Of a stretch of 64,000 bases of DNA, positions 1-11,722 are shown in pieces. How positions within the stretch are numbered: the stretch's first letter is position 1; each line of letters begins with the position of its first letter. Origin of the DNA: Nymphaea colorata (taxonomy: Eukaryota; Streptophyta; Magnoliopsida; Nymphaeales; Nymphaeaceae). The stretch covers positions 3,748,001-3,812,000 of the forward strand of contig NC_045146.1 in NCBI RefSeq assembly GCF_008831285.2, given 5' to 3'. The translations under genes and the position numbers were made by a program. The notes under the pieces were generated by a model. It was not told where the DNA came from. It made no database searches and was given only the letters and a program-made list of their open reading frames with translations.

Positions 1-96
1 TACCGATGGGCAAGTCACTTTCTTTCCTATTTTAAAACAAAACCTCATTTTTCTGGAGCACTCCAAAACAAACCAAAAATTTTAGGGATGCAAACA
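1..96 (+). repeat. 3' end of the 5' LTR of the gypsy element
   Basis: The stretch ends in GGGATGCAAACA, directly before a spacer GA and a TGGCGACT primer-binding-like sequence. The same arrangement (GGGGTGCGAACA, GA, TGGCACGC) occurs on the minus strand at 9220-9199. Window bases 1-60 also resemble the reverse complement of 9262-9325, including a shared TACCGATGGGC block. I therefore read both as U5 ends of related LTRs. Confidence 0.6.
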
Positions 97-98
97 GA

Positions 99-116
99 TG
101 GCGACTGTGATCGGAC
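99..116 (+). promoter_or_regulatory. Primer binding site of the gypsy element (tRNA-type, degenerate)
   Basis: TGGCGACTGTGATCGGAC follows the inferred LTR end by two bases. Many plant gypsy elements have TGGCGAC-type sites here, matching the CCA-bearing 3' end of a tRNA. The downstream half looks mutated. Which tRNA it matched cannot be settled by eye. Confidence 0.5.
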
Positions 117-972
117 ATTCCCAATGATAAAGCATGTCCCTACTTTGGCCTTAACCCCATTGGCATTTTATTACATTTCTTGGTGATTGTGTTTGATTTC
201 TTGCATATATGACTAATTGAGGAGGATCAATTATGTTCACTTAGATCTAGGATCAAATACAACTTTCCTCAATTTAAGAGTTGTTTGAAGACAATGTTTG
301 ATCTTTTATTTATTTTAATCATCATCTTAGGCAACATTGCATTAAAGACTTTGCATGATTTCTCATATTTCAAAATTTCTCATACCTATTTGTCCTGGTC
401 TTCTTGTTGTCGGGCTTGGTCTTAGGCGGTAGCACAAGACTAAGCCTTACAACTTGACCACACCTTGGGCGGGAAACCCTCTCGTTTGTACCATGAGTGG
501 TAATTTGTGGTATATCAATGAGCGATCAGGAAGAAGTTAATGAACTCTTCCCTTAGTTTCCTAAATAAGAATCTATGTTAGTACTAAGCCATTCGGCTAA
601 GGTATATAAGCATAACTTGACATTGGAGTCCATTGTGACACAAAATTATCTCAATTAGGTACCTATACCCATTTTCTATGAAAATTATTTCAAATGGCAT
701 ATGGATGTGCATAAAACCTTGTGTGATATTTTACAATCTCATTGCATACCTCTACTTCATGTTGTCTTGGTCAACCTAGTCAATCTTTTCACTAATTCAA
801 TCTTTATCCTTTAGAGTCATCCTTCAATATGTATTCTTTCTAACGTGGCGTCACCTTCCCTTATGATCACATTCTCTTTGGGGAAGGATCCGAACGGCAT
901 ACTTACATCTCTCTTGAGTTTAAATCTTTGGCTCCCGAATAGTATCGGTCTTGGCATCTCACTTTCTCTCGG
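117..972 (+). other. Untranslated leader of the gypsy element
   Basis: No open frame of note. Several blocks (around 386-460 and 500-720) are recognisably similar to the minus-strand stretch 9000-8560, supporting descent of both from related element leaders. Confidence 0.5.
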
Positions 973-1959
973 ATGTTTCCTTCTTACTTTGAAGAATGTG
1001 GGATAGTGACAGTGGCAGCCGGAGGAATGCAGTCAGTTGATGAAAATTTGGTACATGCAATCACCGTGCATTGGAACCCAAGGACCTCCTCTTTTTGGTT
1101 TTCATGGGGAGAAATGACAATACTACTAGATGAATTTGCTGAAATACTAGACCTCCCTACCCCAACTTGTGACCCAAATGATCCATTGAAAAAACAATTT
1201 CTTATGAACCCAACCAAGATCAATGTGAATGATCTTATAGCCCATTTTACTGGACAAAAAACTTGGCATCTAGTAGAAAATCATGAAAATCAAAGCATCA
1301 ACTTGAAAAATTTATACGAAGAATTTGGAGCCTATGTTGAACCTTCCACTTTGCCTCGAAAAGCCATAGGGAGAATTAAACATTGTAAGATGCTTTGCAC
1401 AGTCGGAGTGACCCTTTTCACAAATGGAAATGACCTCCTAGATGTTCGTATTGCCCAACTTTTTTGGGTATGGGGGCATAGTGGGACCCGACACTTATCA
1501 GTAGCAATGACAACCTTAGCCTTCCTTTACCGAGGACTCACCCGTTTCACCATATGAGATATTGACTTCATAGAATGATGCACATATGCTTTGTAATTGT
1601 GGTTTCTTAAGCACGCGGGATCCCAAGTCAGTCTATTCAAGAACGTTGATGGAGCATTGACTGCCTTAGAATCATACTACCGTCTGATCGAACACTTAGA
1701 TGGAGATGAGATCATTTGGGACTATTATGGTCATCGTAAGAGCCCACCTCGTTACACTCACCATCCTCATGGGCGTACTACAATCTTGAGCTCCTATTTC
1801 ATAACTGATTGTTATGCTGATAGATGCATGAGACAGTTTTTTCAAAGGCAGAAGATAGTTTCCGTGCACACACTAACTGAAGCAATTCCCAAATTCGACC
1901 TCAGTTCTCCTCAATGGGTTGCATTGTTTGCAGTAGCCCGACAAGAATGGAAAGCGTAG
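973..1959 (+). pseudogene. Plant-mobile-domain-like (DUF7745-type) ORF upstream of gag, broken
   Basis: Two open stretches in the same frame (973-1557 and 1597-1959) are separated by several stops. The first has the pattern W-F-x-F-x-W-G-E-M-T followed by LLDEFAEILDLP, typical of the aminotransferase-like plant mobile domain. That domain is found both in plant nuclear proteins and as an extra ORF in some gypsy elements. A later part (GDEIIWDYYGH and the SQVSLFKNVDGALTALESYY stretch) fits the middle of the same domain. Its role in retrotransposons is unknown. Position, orientation and spacing put it between leader and gag. Assignment to the domain family is by motif recall and is moderately secure. 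Confidence 0.5.
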
Positions 1960-2232
1960 ATATCTTACACTTGGTTTGCAAGGCCCAGTGGTAAAGAAGG
2001 ATTATGTCGAGTGGTGGGATGCCAACCGACCACCATCTATCCTTTCCTAAAAAGTTTATGTTGTCAAACTCTGTACTCCCTATGTCATCTTCAGTCATCA
2101 TCGTCTTTGTTAGTGTTTTATTTGATGTAACTTTGAAATTTTTATACGATATGAACTTTCATTTTGTCATCATTTCCCTCCAATAACTTCCATTTTCTTG
2201 TGTCACAAGGTGAATACTTGAAAGCCAACAAG

Positions 2233-3360
2233 ATGGTTGAAACCAGATTGCAAGCTAAGCAGGCTCCTCAGAATGAGGTGTCAGCTTCTTAACTCCGGCA
2301 AAAAACATTAGGCCTCCCAACAATCGAGCCAGAAGGTTACCATATGTTCCGTTTGTTCATGGAGCGATTCATGAAGGAGCAAGAAGAACAAAAGGCCTTG
2401 GTGGTTACTTCAGAACTAAATGAAAAGGCTGCCAAGCAGAAAAGAAAGAAGAAAAACAACAAGTTTTCTCCTGTAGATCAGGATGAAGATTATTTGGGTT
2501 CACATTCGGCAACTAGTAAGGAAGAAAAACCCGAACTGCTTTCTCTCAAAAATAAAAAGACAACAAAGAAAAGCAATAAGGAAAAAGAAATTATGACAGA
2601 AAGCAGCTCACCTAGCCCTATCACCACTGAAAGTTCGGAAGAGAAGCCCAAAAGAAAGAGAAAGCCTACCAAGAAAGGCAAAAAGACCAAGAAGTACATC
2701 CCCAACGGTAGCTCAAACAGTGAAAGTTCTATAGAAAAGTAAAGGAGATCAAGGGCAAGAAGAAAAAGACCAAGCTAGAATTGGTCGAATCAAGTAATGA
2801 TGAAAGTCCGACTAAGCGTAGATTCTAAGAAATAAAGAAAATGATGAACAATCTTGAGTTTAGGAGAAAAGGGAAACGCTCATATTCATGTGAGGATTAT
2901 TACCTCGGTATTGAAGGGGACAAGGCTTACCCAGGGAGTTCGTCAGATATGATGGAACCACCTGTCCACATGTTCATCTTTCAACATTTTTCAATGATTG
3001 CTACAAAATTCGGACAAATAACATAGCTTTGTTTTGATATTTTTCAAGAAGTCTTGAAGGCACTGCCGCACAATGGTACAAAGAAAATGTCAATCCAGTC
3101 GAGCTGAAGGAATTTGACAAATTAATTAACATGTTTATCGAAAGATTTGAACAAAATGCTCTCATGGCTCCAACCCTCAGTCTCCGTCAAAAACAGGGAG
3201 AAAAGGCTCGAGAATTCATCCAAAAATGAAAAATTCGATGCAACAAGATGAAGGAGCTCATTTTTGAGACACAAGCATTGTCACTCATCAGGAAAAATCT
3301 TACTTAACTCTTGAAAAGTCTCATCCGCAATGCCGATCAAGACTTTTGCTAAGTTAATTG
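2233..3360 (+). pseudogene. gag of the gypsy element, broken
   Basis: A start MVETRLQAKQ at 2233 is followed by a stop at about 2290, then an open lysine- and serine-rich stretch (2344-2742) typical of a basic disordered Gag N-terminus. A third piece in another frame starts at 2841. From about 3040 the frame reads LEGTAAQWY, then the FDKLINMFIERF region and ends near AREFIQK. This is the conserved retrotransposon Gag core (PF03732-like: G-x-A-x-x-W-Y ... F-x-x-R-F). Several stops (for example after AREFIQK near 3228) show it is not translated as one protein. No zinc knuckle was found. Confidence 0.65.
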
Positions 3361-3689
3361 AACAAGGGAACTCAATATAAAAATGAATTGAGGAAGAAGA
3401 TTTTGATGGAATTATTGCTCCCAAGTACAAAGAAAATAGAAAGAAAGAAGAAAAGGCACAGTTGCCTGCACACTTTATAGCCAATGTTGGCATTAGAAAG
3501 GACCATGGAAATAATTATAAGCAGGACAAAGAAGTCAGTCTCAAGAAGAACACGCACTTTCCTTCAGGCGACGATGAATCATCAGATGACTCTTCGGATG
3601 AAGATTAGTGCTACTTGGGTGAAGTCCTCCCCTTAGAAGAGCGTATGGCTGAGGGAGATTGGATTTGACCTTCTAAGAACAAGTCAATT

Positions 3690-4130
3690 ACCTTTTTAGA
3701 GAAAGACCTCTCAAAATGGGGTTATTACCATGAAGATGCTCTTTACATTGTCGTCCAGATTAATGAGACGACTATGCCACATGTATTGATCCATAGAGGA
3801 AGTGGCTTAACCATTTGTCATGATCTCACGGCCAAAGCATTGGGGTTTTGTGAAGACAAATACCGCTCTGAGGATATCAAAATCTATGGATACGATGGCC
3901 GAGACATGAACAGCAAATGTACCATCGACATGAATGTGATCATTGGAAATACCAGCCATTGCATCATATTCCATGTGGTGGATGTTCCACCATCATATAA
4001 CTTGCTTCTGGGACGACCTTGGATCCACCAAGTATGAGGAATCCCTTCCACTCTTCATCAATGCCACAAATGAAATTTTGGCCCATCAGTCATCACCATA
4101 TGTGCTGAGGATCCGACCGAAAGGTTAATG
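3690..4130 (+). pseudogene. Aspartic protease domain of the gypsy element, active site lost
   Basis: The frame open from 3774 to 4037 reads VLIHRGSGLTICHDLTAKAL, the place where family members have a V-(D)-x-G-S-(S/A) catalytic motif, and ends in SYNLLLGRPWIH, the usual C-terminal strand and flap motif of plant gypsy retropepsins. The catalytic Asp is His here (IHRGS), so the enzyme would be inactive. A stop directly follows WIHQV. Upstream, an acidic DDESSDDSSDED stretch near 3570-3606 belongs to the preceding linker. Confidence 0.7.
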
Positions 4131-4211
4131 TAACCAATGCTCCTTAGGCCAATTAATTTGATGGATGTTCCTAGCATAAGAATACCAAAGGACAGACCTT
4201 TAAAAGAATAG

Positions 4212-4418
4212 ATGCAGAAAATGGAGATAGGTGAATCATCGGGGAGTGTCCATACCATTTCAAGTAATCGTGCAGGTTATCAAAAACATCCCTTATATGT
4301 TCATTTCATGGAAAACCCTAAGAGATTTCAGTTGCTTCTCAAAGGTGGTTATCGTCCGTTCAATGGCCTCGGGAAGAATGAAGATGGCCTCTTGCAGTCG
4401 ATCAATATCCCTTTTTAG
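4212..4418 (+). pseudogene. G-patch-like linker between protease and reverse transcriptase
   Basis: The 68-residue stretch contains GGYRPFNGLGKNEDGL, close to the GFxPGxGLGKxxxGI pattern of G-patch-like linkers seen between protease and RT in several plant gypsy polyproteins. It is short, bounded by a stop before the next domain, and not expressed on its own as far as can be seen. Confidence 0.5.
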
Positions 4419-4430
4419 ATGAACACTAGG

Positions 4431-4889
4431 GGACTGGGATATCATGAAGAAAATTGAAGAAGATCTTGTAGGCTCATAGTGTTCACCTTTGTTTTTAATG
4501 CTCCCATGAATTTTGTAATCTTAAACTTCTTTTTTTTTTGTTCTTATGAGAGGACCCCTTCTATGAACTAAGAACTTCTTTTTTTCTACGTAATGCAAGT
4601 AATTTTTTGTTGTCAATTTTAATTTCATCCAATTCTTTCCTTTATCTTCTTTAGAGGATGTCAGAACTCAACATATCTCAATTTCTTCTTTTTCCTTGGA
4701 AGTCCCCCCAAAAGGCATTTTATCGAACAAGCAGTTGGTGAAATAGATTCTATGATAATACCTGAGTCAAAATTACTAGAATTCACTCAGATTCAGAAAC
4801 AATAACATCTTCATCCTTATTAATGATCCAATTGAAAAGATTAATATTGAAACCAGTGAAGATCCTAAAATTCTTCAAATTGCACTAGT
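4431..4889 (+). other. Linker between protease and RT with no readable domain
   Basis: T-rich, multiply interrupted sequence. I see no motif; it corresponds to the protease-RT connector. Confidence 0.4.
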
Positions 4890-5830
4890 TTGTCAGTGGA
4901 TGAGAAGAAAAAATTGGTGGACTTTTTTATAAGTAACCAAGAACCTTTTGCTTGGACTTATGAAGATATGTCAGGCTTACACCCCCAACTGGTCGAACAT
5001 CGTTTGCCCTTAAATCCTAATTGCAAGCCGATTAAGAAAAAGTTGTGGAAGCTTGAACCTCGACTAGAAGGCCATGTAAAAGAAGGACTAGAAGACTTGC
5101 TAAAGGCAAAATTCATTCGTTCATCGATTACCCGAAATGGTTGGCAAATATGGTGGTGGTCCCCAAGAAAAATGGAAACTTATCAAAGAGCCATAGATAC
5201 CATCTTCTATGACCAGATGAATAAAATCATGGATGTGTATATCAATAACATATTGATCAAATCCAAGACGAAAGAAGATCACATTGAAACTCTTGCCCAA
5301 GTATTCGAGAGGCTTTTACTGAGTATAAGCTTCGTTTAAATCCTCAAAAATGTGTGTTTGGGGTTGAGTCAGGCAAGCTCTTGGGTTTCATGGTCAGTAA
5401 AAAGGGTATCGAAATAGATCTTACCAATGCTAAAGCAATTATCGAAATGCCACCAGCAACCAATATTAAGGAATTACGAAGTTTGCAAGGGCGAATCCAG
5501 TCCATCAGACGATTTATTTCCAATTTAGCCATGAGATGCGAACCATTCAACCAGATGCTAAGGAAAGATAATTTGAATGGAGTTTTGAATGCCAACAGTC
5601 ATTTAAAAAGATCAAAAAATACCTTTCGAATCCACCAATTCTAAAACCCCTACTGTTGGGTAGACCATTGTTGTTTTACATCACAGTGAATGAGTCAGTA
5701 TGTGGTGGCTTTTTGGCACAATATGAGGAATGAAGTCACATCGAGCATGCAATTTATTACATTAGCAAGACTTTTGTCCAGACGAAAAGAAGTATTCTCC
5801 AATCGAAAAAACTTGTTGGATGTGTTAGAA
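4890..5830 (+). pseudogene. Reverse transcriptase/RNase H of the gypsy element with internal deletion
   Basis: The frame from 4890 opens with the N-terminal RT block (FFISNQEPFAWTYEDMSGL, then HRLPLNPNCKPIKKK). At about 5140 the expected ANMVVVPKKNG block runs straight into TYQRAID, so roughly the middle third of the palm domain is deleted. The catalytic Y-x-D-D box is YINNILIKSK (near 5235), with both Asp replaced by Asn. After a frame change at 5354 the thumb and connection follow (KLLGFMVSKKGIEID, LQGRIQSIRRFISNLA), then an RNase H start (PPILKPLLLGRPLLFYITV) in another frame up to about 5800. The enzyme is inactive. Confidence 0.75.
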
Positions 5831-6476
5831 GCTGAGACATTATTTACTAGCTTGTGAAGTCAATATCTTCTCCAAGCTTAATCCTCTCAAGCATATCTTG
5901 GAACAGCCCTTCCTTAATGGACGCATCGCCAAATGGTAAGTTATGCTTATGCAATATGATCTTGAATATGTGTCTCTGAGGAAATCAGAACGAACTGTGA
6001 GTTTTCAGACGAGCATGTACTAAGATTGGAGACGGTTCCGATATGAAAGATGTACTTTGATGAGTCTAGAAATGTGATGGAAGTAGGCATAGGCATCTTA
6101 CTCATCATTTTGTAAGACTTTCAGCTTATTATAAACCAAGTTAATGGAGAATGACAAGTCAAAGATGAAAAGTTGGTGTCATATCAAGAGTTCGCTACAT
6201 CCTTAATCCGTCAATTTGAAGAAGTACAACTGGATCACATAAAGAGAGAAGGTAACCCTATTGCAGATGGTAGGATCTACCACCACTTTTCGAACCAATG
6301 AAGCGATCTGTTTTTTTGAGATTGGAAGATTGGAACACTTTGCTTTTGAAACAATGACGCATGTTCATCATATCCAAGAGGGGAATATGCCTTGGTACCA
6401 TGACATCAAAAGGTACATTATAAGCGGATAATTCCCTACTAGAATGTCCAAAAATGAACAGAAAACAATTTAGTGT
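5831..6476 (+). other. Degraded RNase H and RNase H-integrase linker
   Basis: No intact frame. Scattered fragments are compatible with the RNase H C-terminus and its connection to integrase, but catalytic positions cannot be identified. Confidence 0.35.
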
Positions 6477-7635
6477 ATGTCAACAAGATACTTTATTGCC
6501 GTAGGAGTGCTATATAGACGTGGATTTAGTACTCAATACTCTCGGTGTCTTGATGAAGTTGAGGTAAAGGAAGTCATCGAAGAATCACATCGAGGAGATT
6601 GTGAGGGCCATGTTGGTTACCAAACTCTCACCAAACAGATAATTCGAACAGCATATTATTGGCCTACCATGCAAAAAGATTGTTACAAATTCGTCAAAAG
6701 ATGCAAAGAATGTCAACTGCATGCTCCAGTGATCTATGCCCCAGCCTCTCAATTGTACTCTGTGACATCTATTTGGCCATATGTGGGCCTTTGACATAGT
6801 TGAACCTATATCCCCTGCTACTTCCAATGGACATAAGTATTTTCTTGCTGCAACGAATTATTTTACAAAGTGGGTGGAAGTTGTCACACTCAGAACAGTG
6901 GAAGGGCATCATGTAGTGTCCTTCATTCACAAAAATCTTCTTTGCAGATTTAGAGTCCCTCATGATATAGTATCTAACAACGGGACTCATTTCAAGAATG
7001 AAAAGATGAGGCAGTTGTGCAGCAATTATCGCATCACACATCATTTTTCAGCTCCTTATTATCCCCAAGGCAATAGGTAAGCAGAGACCACCAACAAAAT
7101 CCTGATCCACATCTTGGAACGGACAGTAGAAACTGGAAGAGACTGGCATTAAAAGATGTTTAACGCTCTATGGGCATATCGCACCACTATGAGAACTTCA
7201 ACAAATGCTATGCCAGCAGAACTAGTATATGGAACAGAAGTGGTTCTACCATTATATGTGTTGAAACTCGCTTTGAAGTTCGCTTCCCTTATAGAGCTTC
7301 CTCTAACTCAATATCAGCAGAAAAGGCTAATGCAGCTCGATTTGCTAGATGAAAGGAGGCTAAAAACGGCTGAACATGCTGAAACTTATCGCCAAATGGT
7401 GGCTAGACAATTTGCCAAGTCAGTTATCAAGAGGCAGCTCAAAGTGAATGACTTAGTTCTACGATCAGTCGTATACCTCGGAGGACGACCACGAGGCAAG
7501 TGGGCACCAAACTGAGAAGGCCCATACGTCATTAAGGAAGTCTTGCCTCGTAATTCATACCGACTGATTAATGTTGATGGGGTGGAACTTACCGATCCTG
7601 TTAATGTCCTTCACCTCAAGAAATTTTATGCCTAG
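6477..7635 (+). pseudogene. Integrase of the gypsy element, broken
   Basis: 6477-6794 encodes the H2C2 zinc-binding domain (SHRGDCEGHVG ... YYWPTMQKDCYKFVKRCKEC, with H, H, C, C in order). The core follows after a frame change at 6781: WAFDIVEPISPA carries the first acidic residue. The second is lost (NNGTHF where family members have DNGTxF). A stop follows YYPQGNR, and the Glu of the AETTNK block is retained at about 7083. The C-terminal module (7156-7635) ends in YRLINVDGVELTDPVNVLHL then KKFYA and a stop, the usual end of this polyprotein. Two internal stops (7078-7080, 7150-7152) and one at 7513 break it. Confidence 0.75.
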
Positions 7636-7770
7636 TTCTCTTGTATTTATTTTCAATCAATGTCAAATATTTGTGTTTCCACATCTACCATTCAATCTAG
7701 ATTCTTTCCAGTCGTAAAACATGACAATTACATTGGGGCATTTTTTTTTATTATTATTGCTTAATGCTTG

Positions 7771-8030
7771 AGGGCAACTCATGCAGGCAAGGGGTTAAAC
7801 CTGCAATGCTAGTCGACGCAACCCATGCAGGTAAAGGGGTCAAACCTGTACTACAAGCGAAAATAACCCACAAAGTTAATGGGTTCAACTTATGATGCAT
7901 GTCAAGGCAACCCATTCAGGGGGGGTTAAACCTAAATTTGAAATCGGCAAAACCCTATAGGTAAGGGGTTAAACCGGTAATTTAAGCTCAAACAACCCAT
8001 TGAGGTGAGGGGATAAGCCTAAAATGTCAC
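7771..8030 (+). repeat. Imperfect tandem repeats (about 40-46 bp) before the polypurine tract
   Basis: Six degenerate units each carry an AACCCAT-like core followed by a GGGGTTAAACCT-like block. Cores lie near 7774, 7818, 7864, 7907, 7947 and 7990, spacing 40-46 bp. Short tandem repeats in the 3' untranslated region are common in large plant gypsy elements. No coding potential. Confidence 0.7.
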
Positions 8031-8104
8031 TCTGCAAAAAAATTGTTTGAAAAATTTGTGGTGTTTATCTTTGACACTAAGCAAGGCTAACACCGGCTTA
8101 GCAA

Positions 8105-8118
8105 CAAAGAGGGGAACC
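8105..8118 (+). promoter_or_regulatory. Polypurine tract of the gypsy element
   Basis: AAAGAGGGGAACC lies immediately before the TGTAATCACCCC start of the 3' LTR, the position required for plus-strand priming. Confidence 0.6.
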
Positions 8119-8500
8119 TGTAATCACCCCAAATTTTTCTAAAATTTTTGAAGATCCAAAATAGATCAACAACCCATGTTCAGATGTAAATTAAGCATTT
8201 CAAATGCAAAATTCGAATCGCGTTTGAAACAACAAAATTTGAGCGACGCGCATGCATAGACCTTCCCTTCATTTTAAAAACTCATTTCTCATGCCAAAAT
8301 GTGTTTTTAAACCCAAGTCGCACGCTCGAACGAGTCGACAATCAACTAAACCAAAATCAGATTTGGAGCAAGTTTGAAATCTTTTTTACATATTTTAACA
8401 AGTTTGAAATTAACAAATAACCTTTTTTACATATTTTAAATAAAAATGAATGTTTAAACAATATTTTTATTTCATATCTATTTTATTAGATTTTATTAAA
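8119..8500 (+). repeat. 5' part of the 3' LTR of the gypsy element
   Basis: Starts TGTAATCACCCCAAATTTTT directly after the polypurine tract. The right end cannot be seen: from about 8520 onward the sequence is better explained as the reverse-strand leader of the next element. Length about 380 bp is approximate. Confidence 0.55.
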
Positions 8501-8519
8501 TTTTATTTGATTTAAAAAA

Positions 8520-9188
8520 CAAAATGTGTTTGAGTTCTCGTGTGTCCCAGACACGCAGTCGATAATGCAATCCTTACGACTCTTGCCTATATGCATTGTT
8601 TTGAAAATTGGTCTTGGAATCTATGGAAAACAAATAGGTAAATTGTTTTTTATTTATCCAAAATTTAAGGTATGCCTATATACCAAACCTATGGTACTAG
8701 CATATACTCCTCCAAGAGTTTTCAAGATTTGGGTTCTCCAATTCTCCTTGTTCTCCCATTGATATACCGGGACTATTGTCTGTTTCGGTACTAATAGGGG
8801 GACTTCTCACTCCAATTGGGTGGTCCAGTTGTAAGGCTACATCTTGGACTAATGTCCTAGAAATAGTCCGGCAACATGATGACCAGGATATAATGTAGGT
8901 AAGGATTTTGTGTTTCAAAACTCTTGAGAAGATGTGAAATAGATAGCTCCATTGCATACATTCCTAAGAGATAGATTTGATAATTTTATAGCATACATGG
9001 GCTGCATACAATCCCTAAATTGAGAAGGGGTAGGATAAATCAAAATGAAAGAGGTTCATGGAATCTCCTCAATGTATACTACATGATGTCGGTATGCATG
9101 TTTATGAAAAATTTTTGTGCAACTGATATCCGGCATTGTAAAATAACTTGTATATGATCCAAAGAGGTCCTTAGACGGATGATGATGG
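8520..9188 (-). other. Leader of the minus-strand element
   Basis: Non-coding. Blocks such as TAGCCTTACAACTGGACCAC and GGTATATCAATGGGAG (minus strand) match the leader of the plus-strand element at 447-530, showing common family origin. Confidence 0.5.
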
Positions 9189-9206
9189 GTCCCACCGGGC
9201 GTGCCA
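9189..9206 (-). promoter_or_regulatory. Primer binding site of the minus-strand element
   Basis: Minus strand TGGCACGCCCGGTGGGAC, two bases after the LTR end. TGGCACGCCCGGTGGGAC-type sites are familiar in plant gypsy elements. Confidence 0.65.
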
Positions 9207-10933
9207 TCTGTTCGCACCCCACCCCTTTCTCGAAGGGGGTCGAAATACGAATCAGCAAAATTCTTTTAAAATTGAGGTTTTGAGAAAAAAAATTTAAGAG
9301 AAAGGGATCCGCCCATCGGTACGAAGTCCAACCATTCCTGCCGCCTTTAACAGGGGTAATTAAATAATGACTAAGGATCATTTGAATCATGTATGAGTTA
9401 TTGATGTAAGTCCTATATGCTTATGCACTGAGGTTTTGGATTCAAAAACCAAAGTAATTTGCTGGATTCAAAACCCAAAGTTTATAAGTGATTGGAACTT
9501 GTTTTGAAAATGGATTCCTTTGATTTGAAGATTAGAGAGTTTTTAAATTGATTTAAAAACCTTTGTTTTGTTGTTATTTGAAATCCACAATTCTTAAAAA
9601 TTTTCAAATTGAGTTCTTTGTTGTGAACTCAATTTGATTCATGAGTTGAAATGATGATCATCTTATTATCAAAATTGATTTTGAACCCTTCTTTTGCCAA
9701 ATCGTATGATTTGGTTTAAAATATTTAAAAACTTGTGTAGAGTTCATTTTTTTGATGGGACATGGCTCAAATTGTTTGAAAACGTATTGTTTTCTAAACA
9801 TATTTTGATCAAAATTATGAATGTATTGCTTATGTTTTTTTTTAAAGCTAAGTGAAGTTTACAAATTCTTGTTACAATATGACTTGGTCACTTTTTACAA
9901 CTCAAAGTTGAATTACTTAACTTGAATGTGCACGTGGTGCTATTGATTTTAAGTGAAAGTGAATGCATGAAATGAGAAGAGAAAATATATGAAACATTCA
10001 TTCTTCTCTCTCTCATAATCTCTCAAGATTCATTCATTGCAATCACAAGTCATACAATCTATGCATGAAAATTGATTTTAATTAAAATATAGGACTTTCT
10101 CTAAATGTGTTTATTATATTGTTAAGCACATTAATTAGAGATATAGTCCATAAGCTTGAGTCATGGATGAAAACTCAAAACAATTAAGAATTAGGCAAAT
10201 AAGGATGAAATCAAACTTTAAAATATAGAAGAAATGTGAATATCATCCTTTTTCCTCAAAATTATCATAAAAATCAGATTTTATTCTGATTTAAATATAT
10301 TAAAATTAAAATATTGATTCTAAGAGTGTTTGACTTTTGCAAAATAATGAAATTCAGTTTTACTCCATACGAACTAAGCATCAAGCTGGCAAAAATCATG
10401 TGTCAAATGTCATGGAGTTCTAAGAACCTTTCTTTCTCTCCAAAATCAAACAAAATTTTATATTCTTGTCCTAGAAGATCCATTCATTTCTTTGACTATT
10501 AAAACACTTTGATCTTATTCTTTAAGGGATACAAAGATTATGGTTTTTGAAATGCGATCTTACATTGTTTTTGAGACTCAATCAATCACATGTAAGTCTG
10601 AAAATTGGTGAAGGAAATCAGAAATTTCTAAAAGGCCTTTAGAGAGCCGATTAGGTAGGGCTAGGACCCTTTTATTGTTCTTCAAAACGTAGTCACTTCG
10701 TGGCTGAAAATTGACATTTTAACTATATTATGGTCAGATTTCAACAACTTACATACATTTTACGTATGAATTGCTGAAAATAAAATAAAATTTAAGATGA
10801 AATAAAATAATTTCATAGCCTTGTACTACGAAAACAAATAAAATGATCCCCTTTTCTAAAAAAAAAACAGTTTGAAAACGTGTTCAAACCTGATTTTAAA
10901 AGGAAAAAATGATTTTTAACAAGAGATTGCACA

Positions 10934-10950
10934 TGTATATATATATAACA

Positions 10951-10995
<45 letters not shown>
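10934..10995. repeat. Dinucleotide microsatellite (TA)n then (TG)n
   Basis: Alternating TA interrupted by AACA, then about 17 TG units. Lies inside the minus-strand LTR. Confidence 0.9.
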
Positions 10996-10996
<1 letters not shown>

Positions 10997-11722
10997 CGTA
11001 CTCTTCAAAACGAAATTTTAAGGGACCACATAATTCATGAATCATGATGATTCATGGCTGGGTTCTTTTACGTAGGAAGATTGAAAACTTATTTCTAATC
11101 TCCTCTACCACCTTTAATCAATTAAATTGAAAGAGATGAATCCAAATGACTTCAAATGAGAAAGAAAACAAAACAATGCTCAAGCCGATTTGATGTTTAT
11201 ATGTTTGGGTATAAGAGTGTACGGTTGGTCTTCCTAGCTGGACATCATTCCCAACTATAAAATAAATGAAAATAAACCCCTCCCACAAATTGTTGAAATT
11301 AGAATGAACCAACAACAAGCTAAAGTATATGAGAAAAGAGTTAAAATCACCTACCTTGCGGTCGGTCTTGATGTTTGATCTTCTTCTTCACTTGTTTTCT
11401 AAATCGAGCAATCTTAAGCAAGAATCTAAGCTTGGATTTGAGCTTAGCAAAGCTAGAGTAAGATTGCTCGCTTGCTGGAATTTTCAATGGGAAAGAAAGA
11501 ACTTCTCTCCACGAAAATCCTAAGGGTTCACTTAAGCACCATCACTTAGCAAACTTGATAAAGAGAATAGAGGAAACAAAGAAGAAAATGAGAGAAAGGG
11601 GGGAAGAAGTCTTCGACGAATCTTCTTTCTCCTCCTTGGCTTCTCCCTCCTAACTCCTTGGCTGCAGCAACTTAATGGAATCTTCAAAATTTTCGTCCTC
11701 TTCCTTGGTCGCCAAGGGGAGG

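Larger units (their letters stand above)
1..8500 (+). mobile_element. Decayed Ty3/gypsy LTR retrotransposon (5' LTR end, internal region, 3' LTR start)
   Basis: The order of recognisable parts is LTR end, primer binding site, leader, plant-mobile-domain-like ORF, gag, protease, G-patch-like linker, reverse transcriptase, RNase H, integrase, short tandem repeats, polypurine tract and LTR start. Integrase after RT/RNase H defines Ty3/gypsy. The G-patch-like linker and long non-coding ends fit non-chromodomain Tat/Athila-like lineages, but that placement is inference. Reading frames change at least five times and catalytic residues are lost in protease, RT and integrase, so the copy is dead. Most of the 5' LTR lies outside the window, and the 3' boundary near 8500 is approximate because a second element abuts it. 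Confidence 0.85.

Noticed and set aside
9079-9390. 103-codon minus-strand frame
   Set aside because: Lies across an LTR end, primer binding site and leader.
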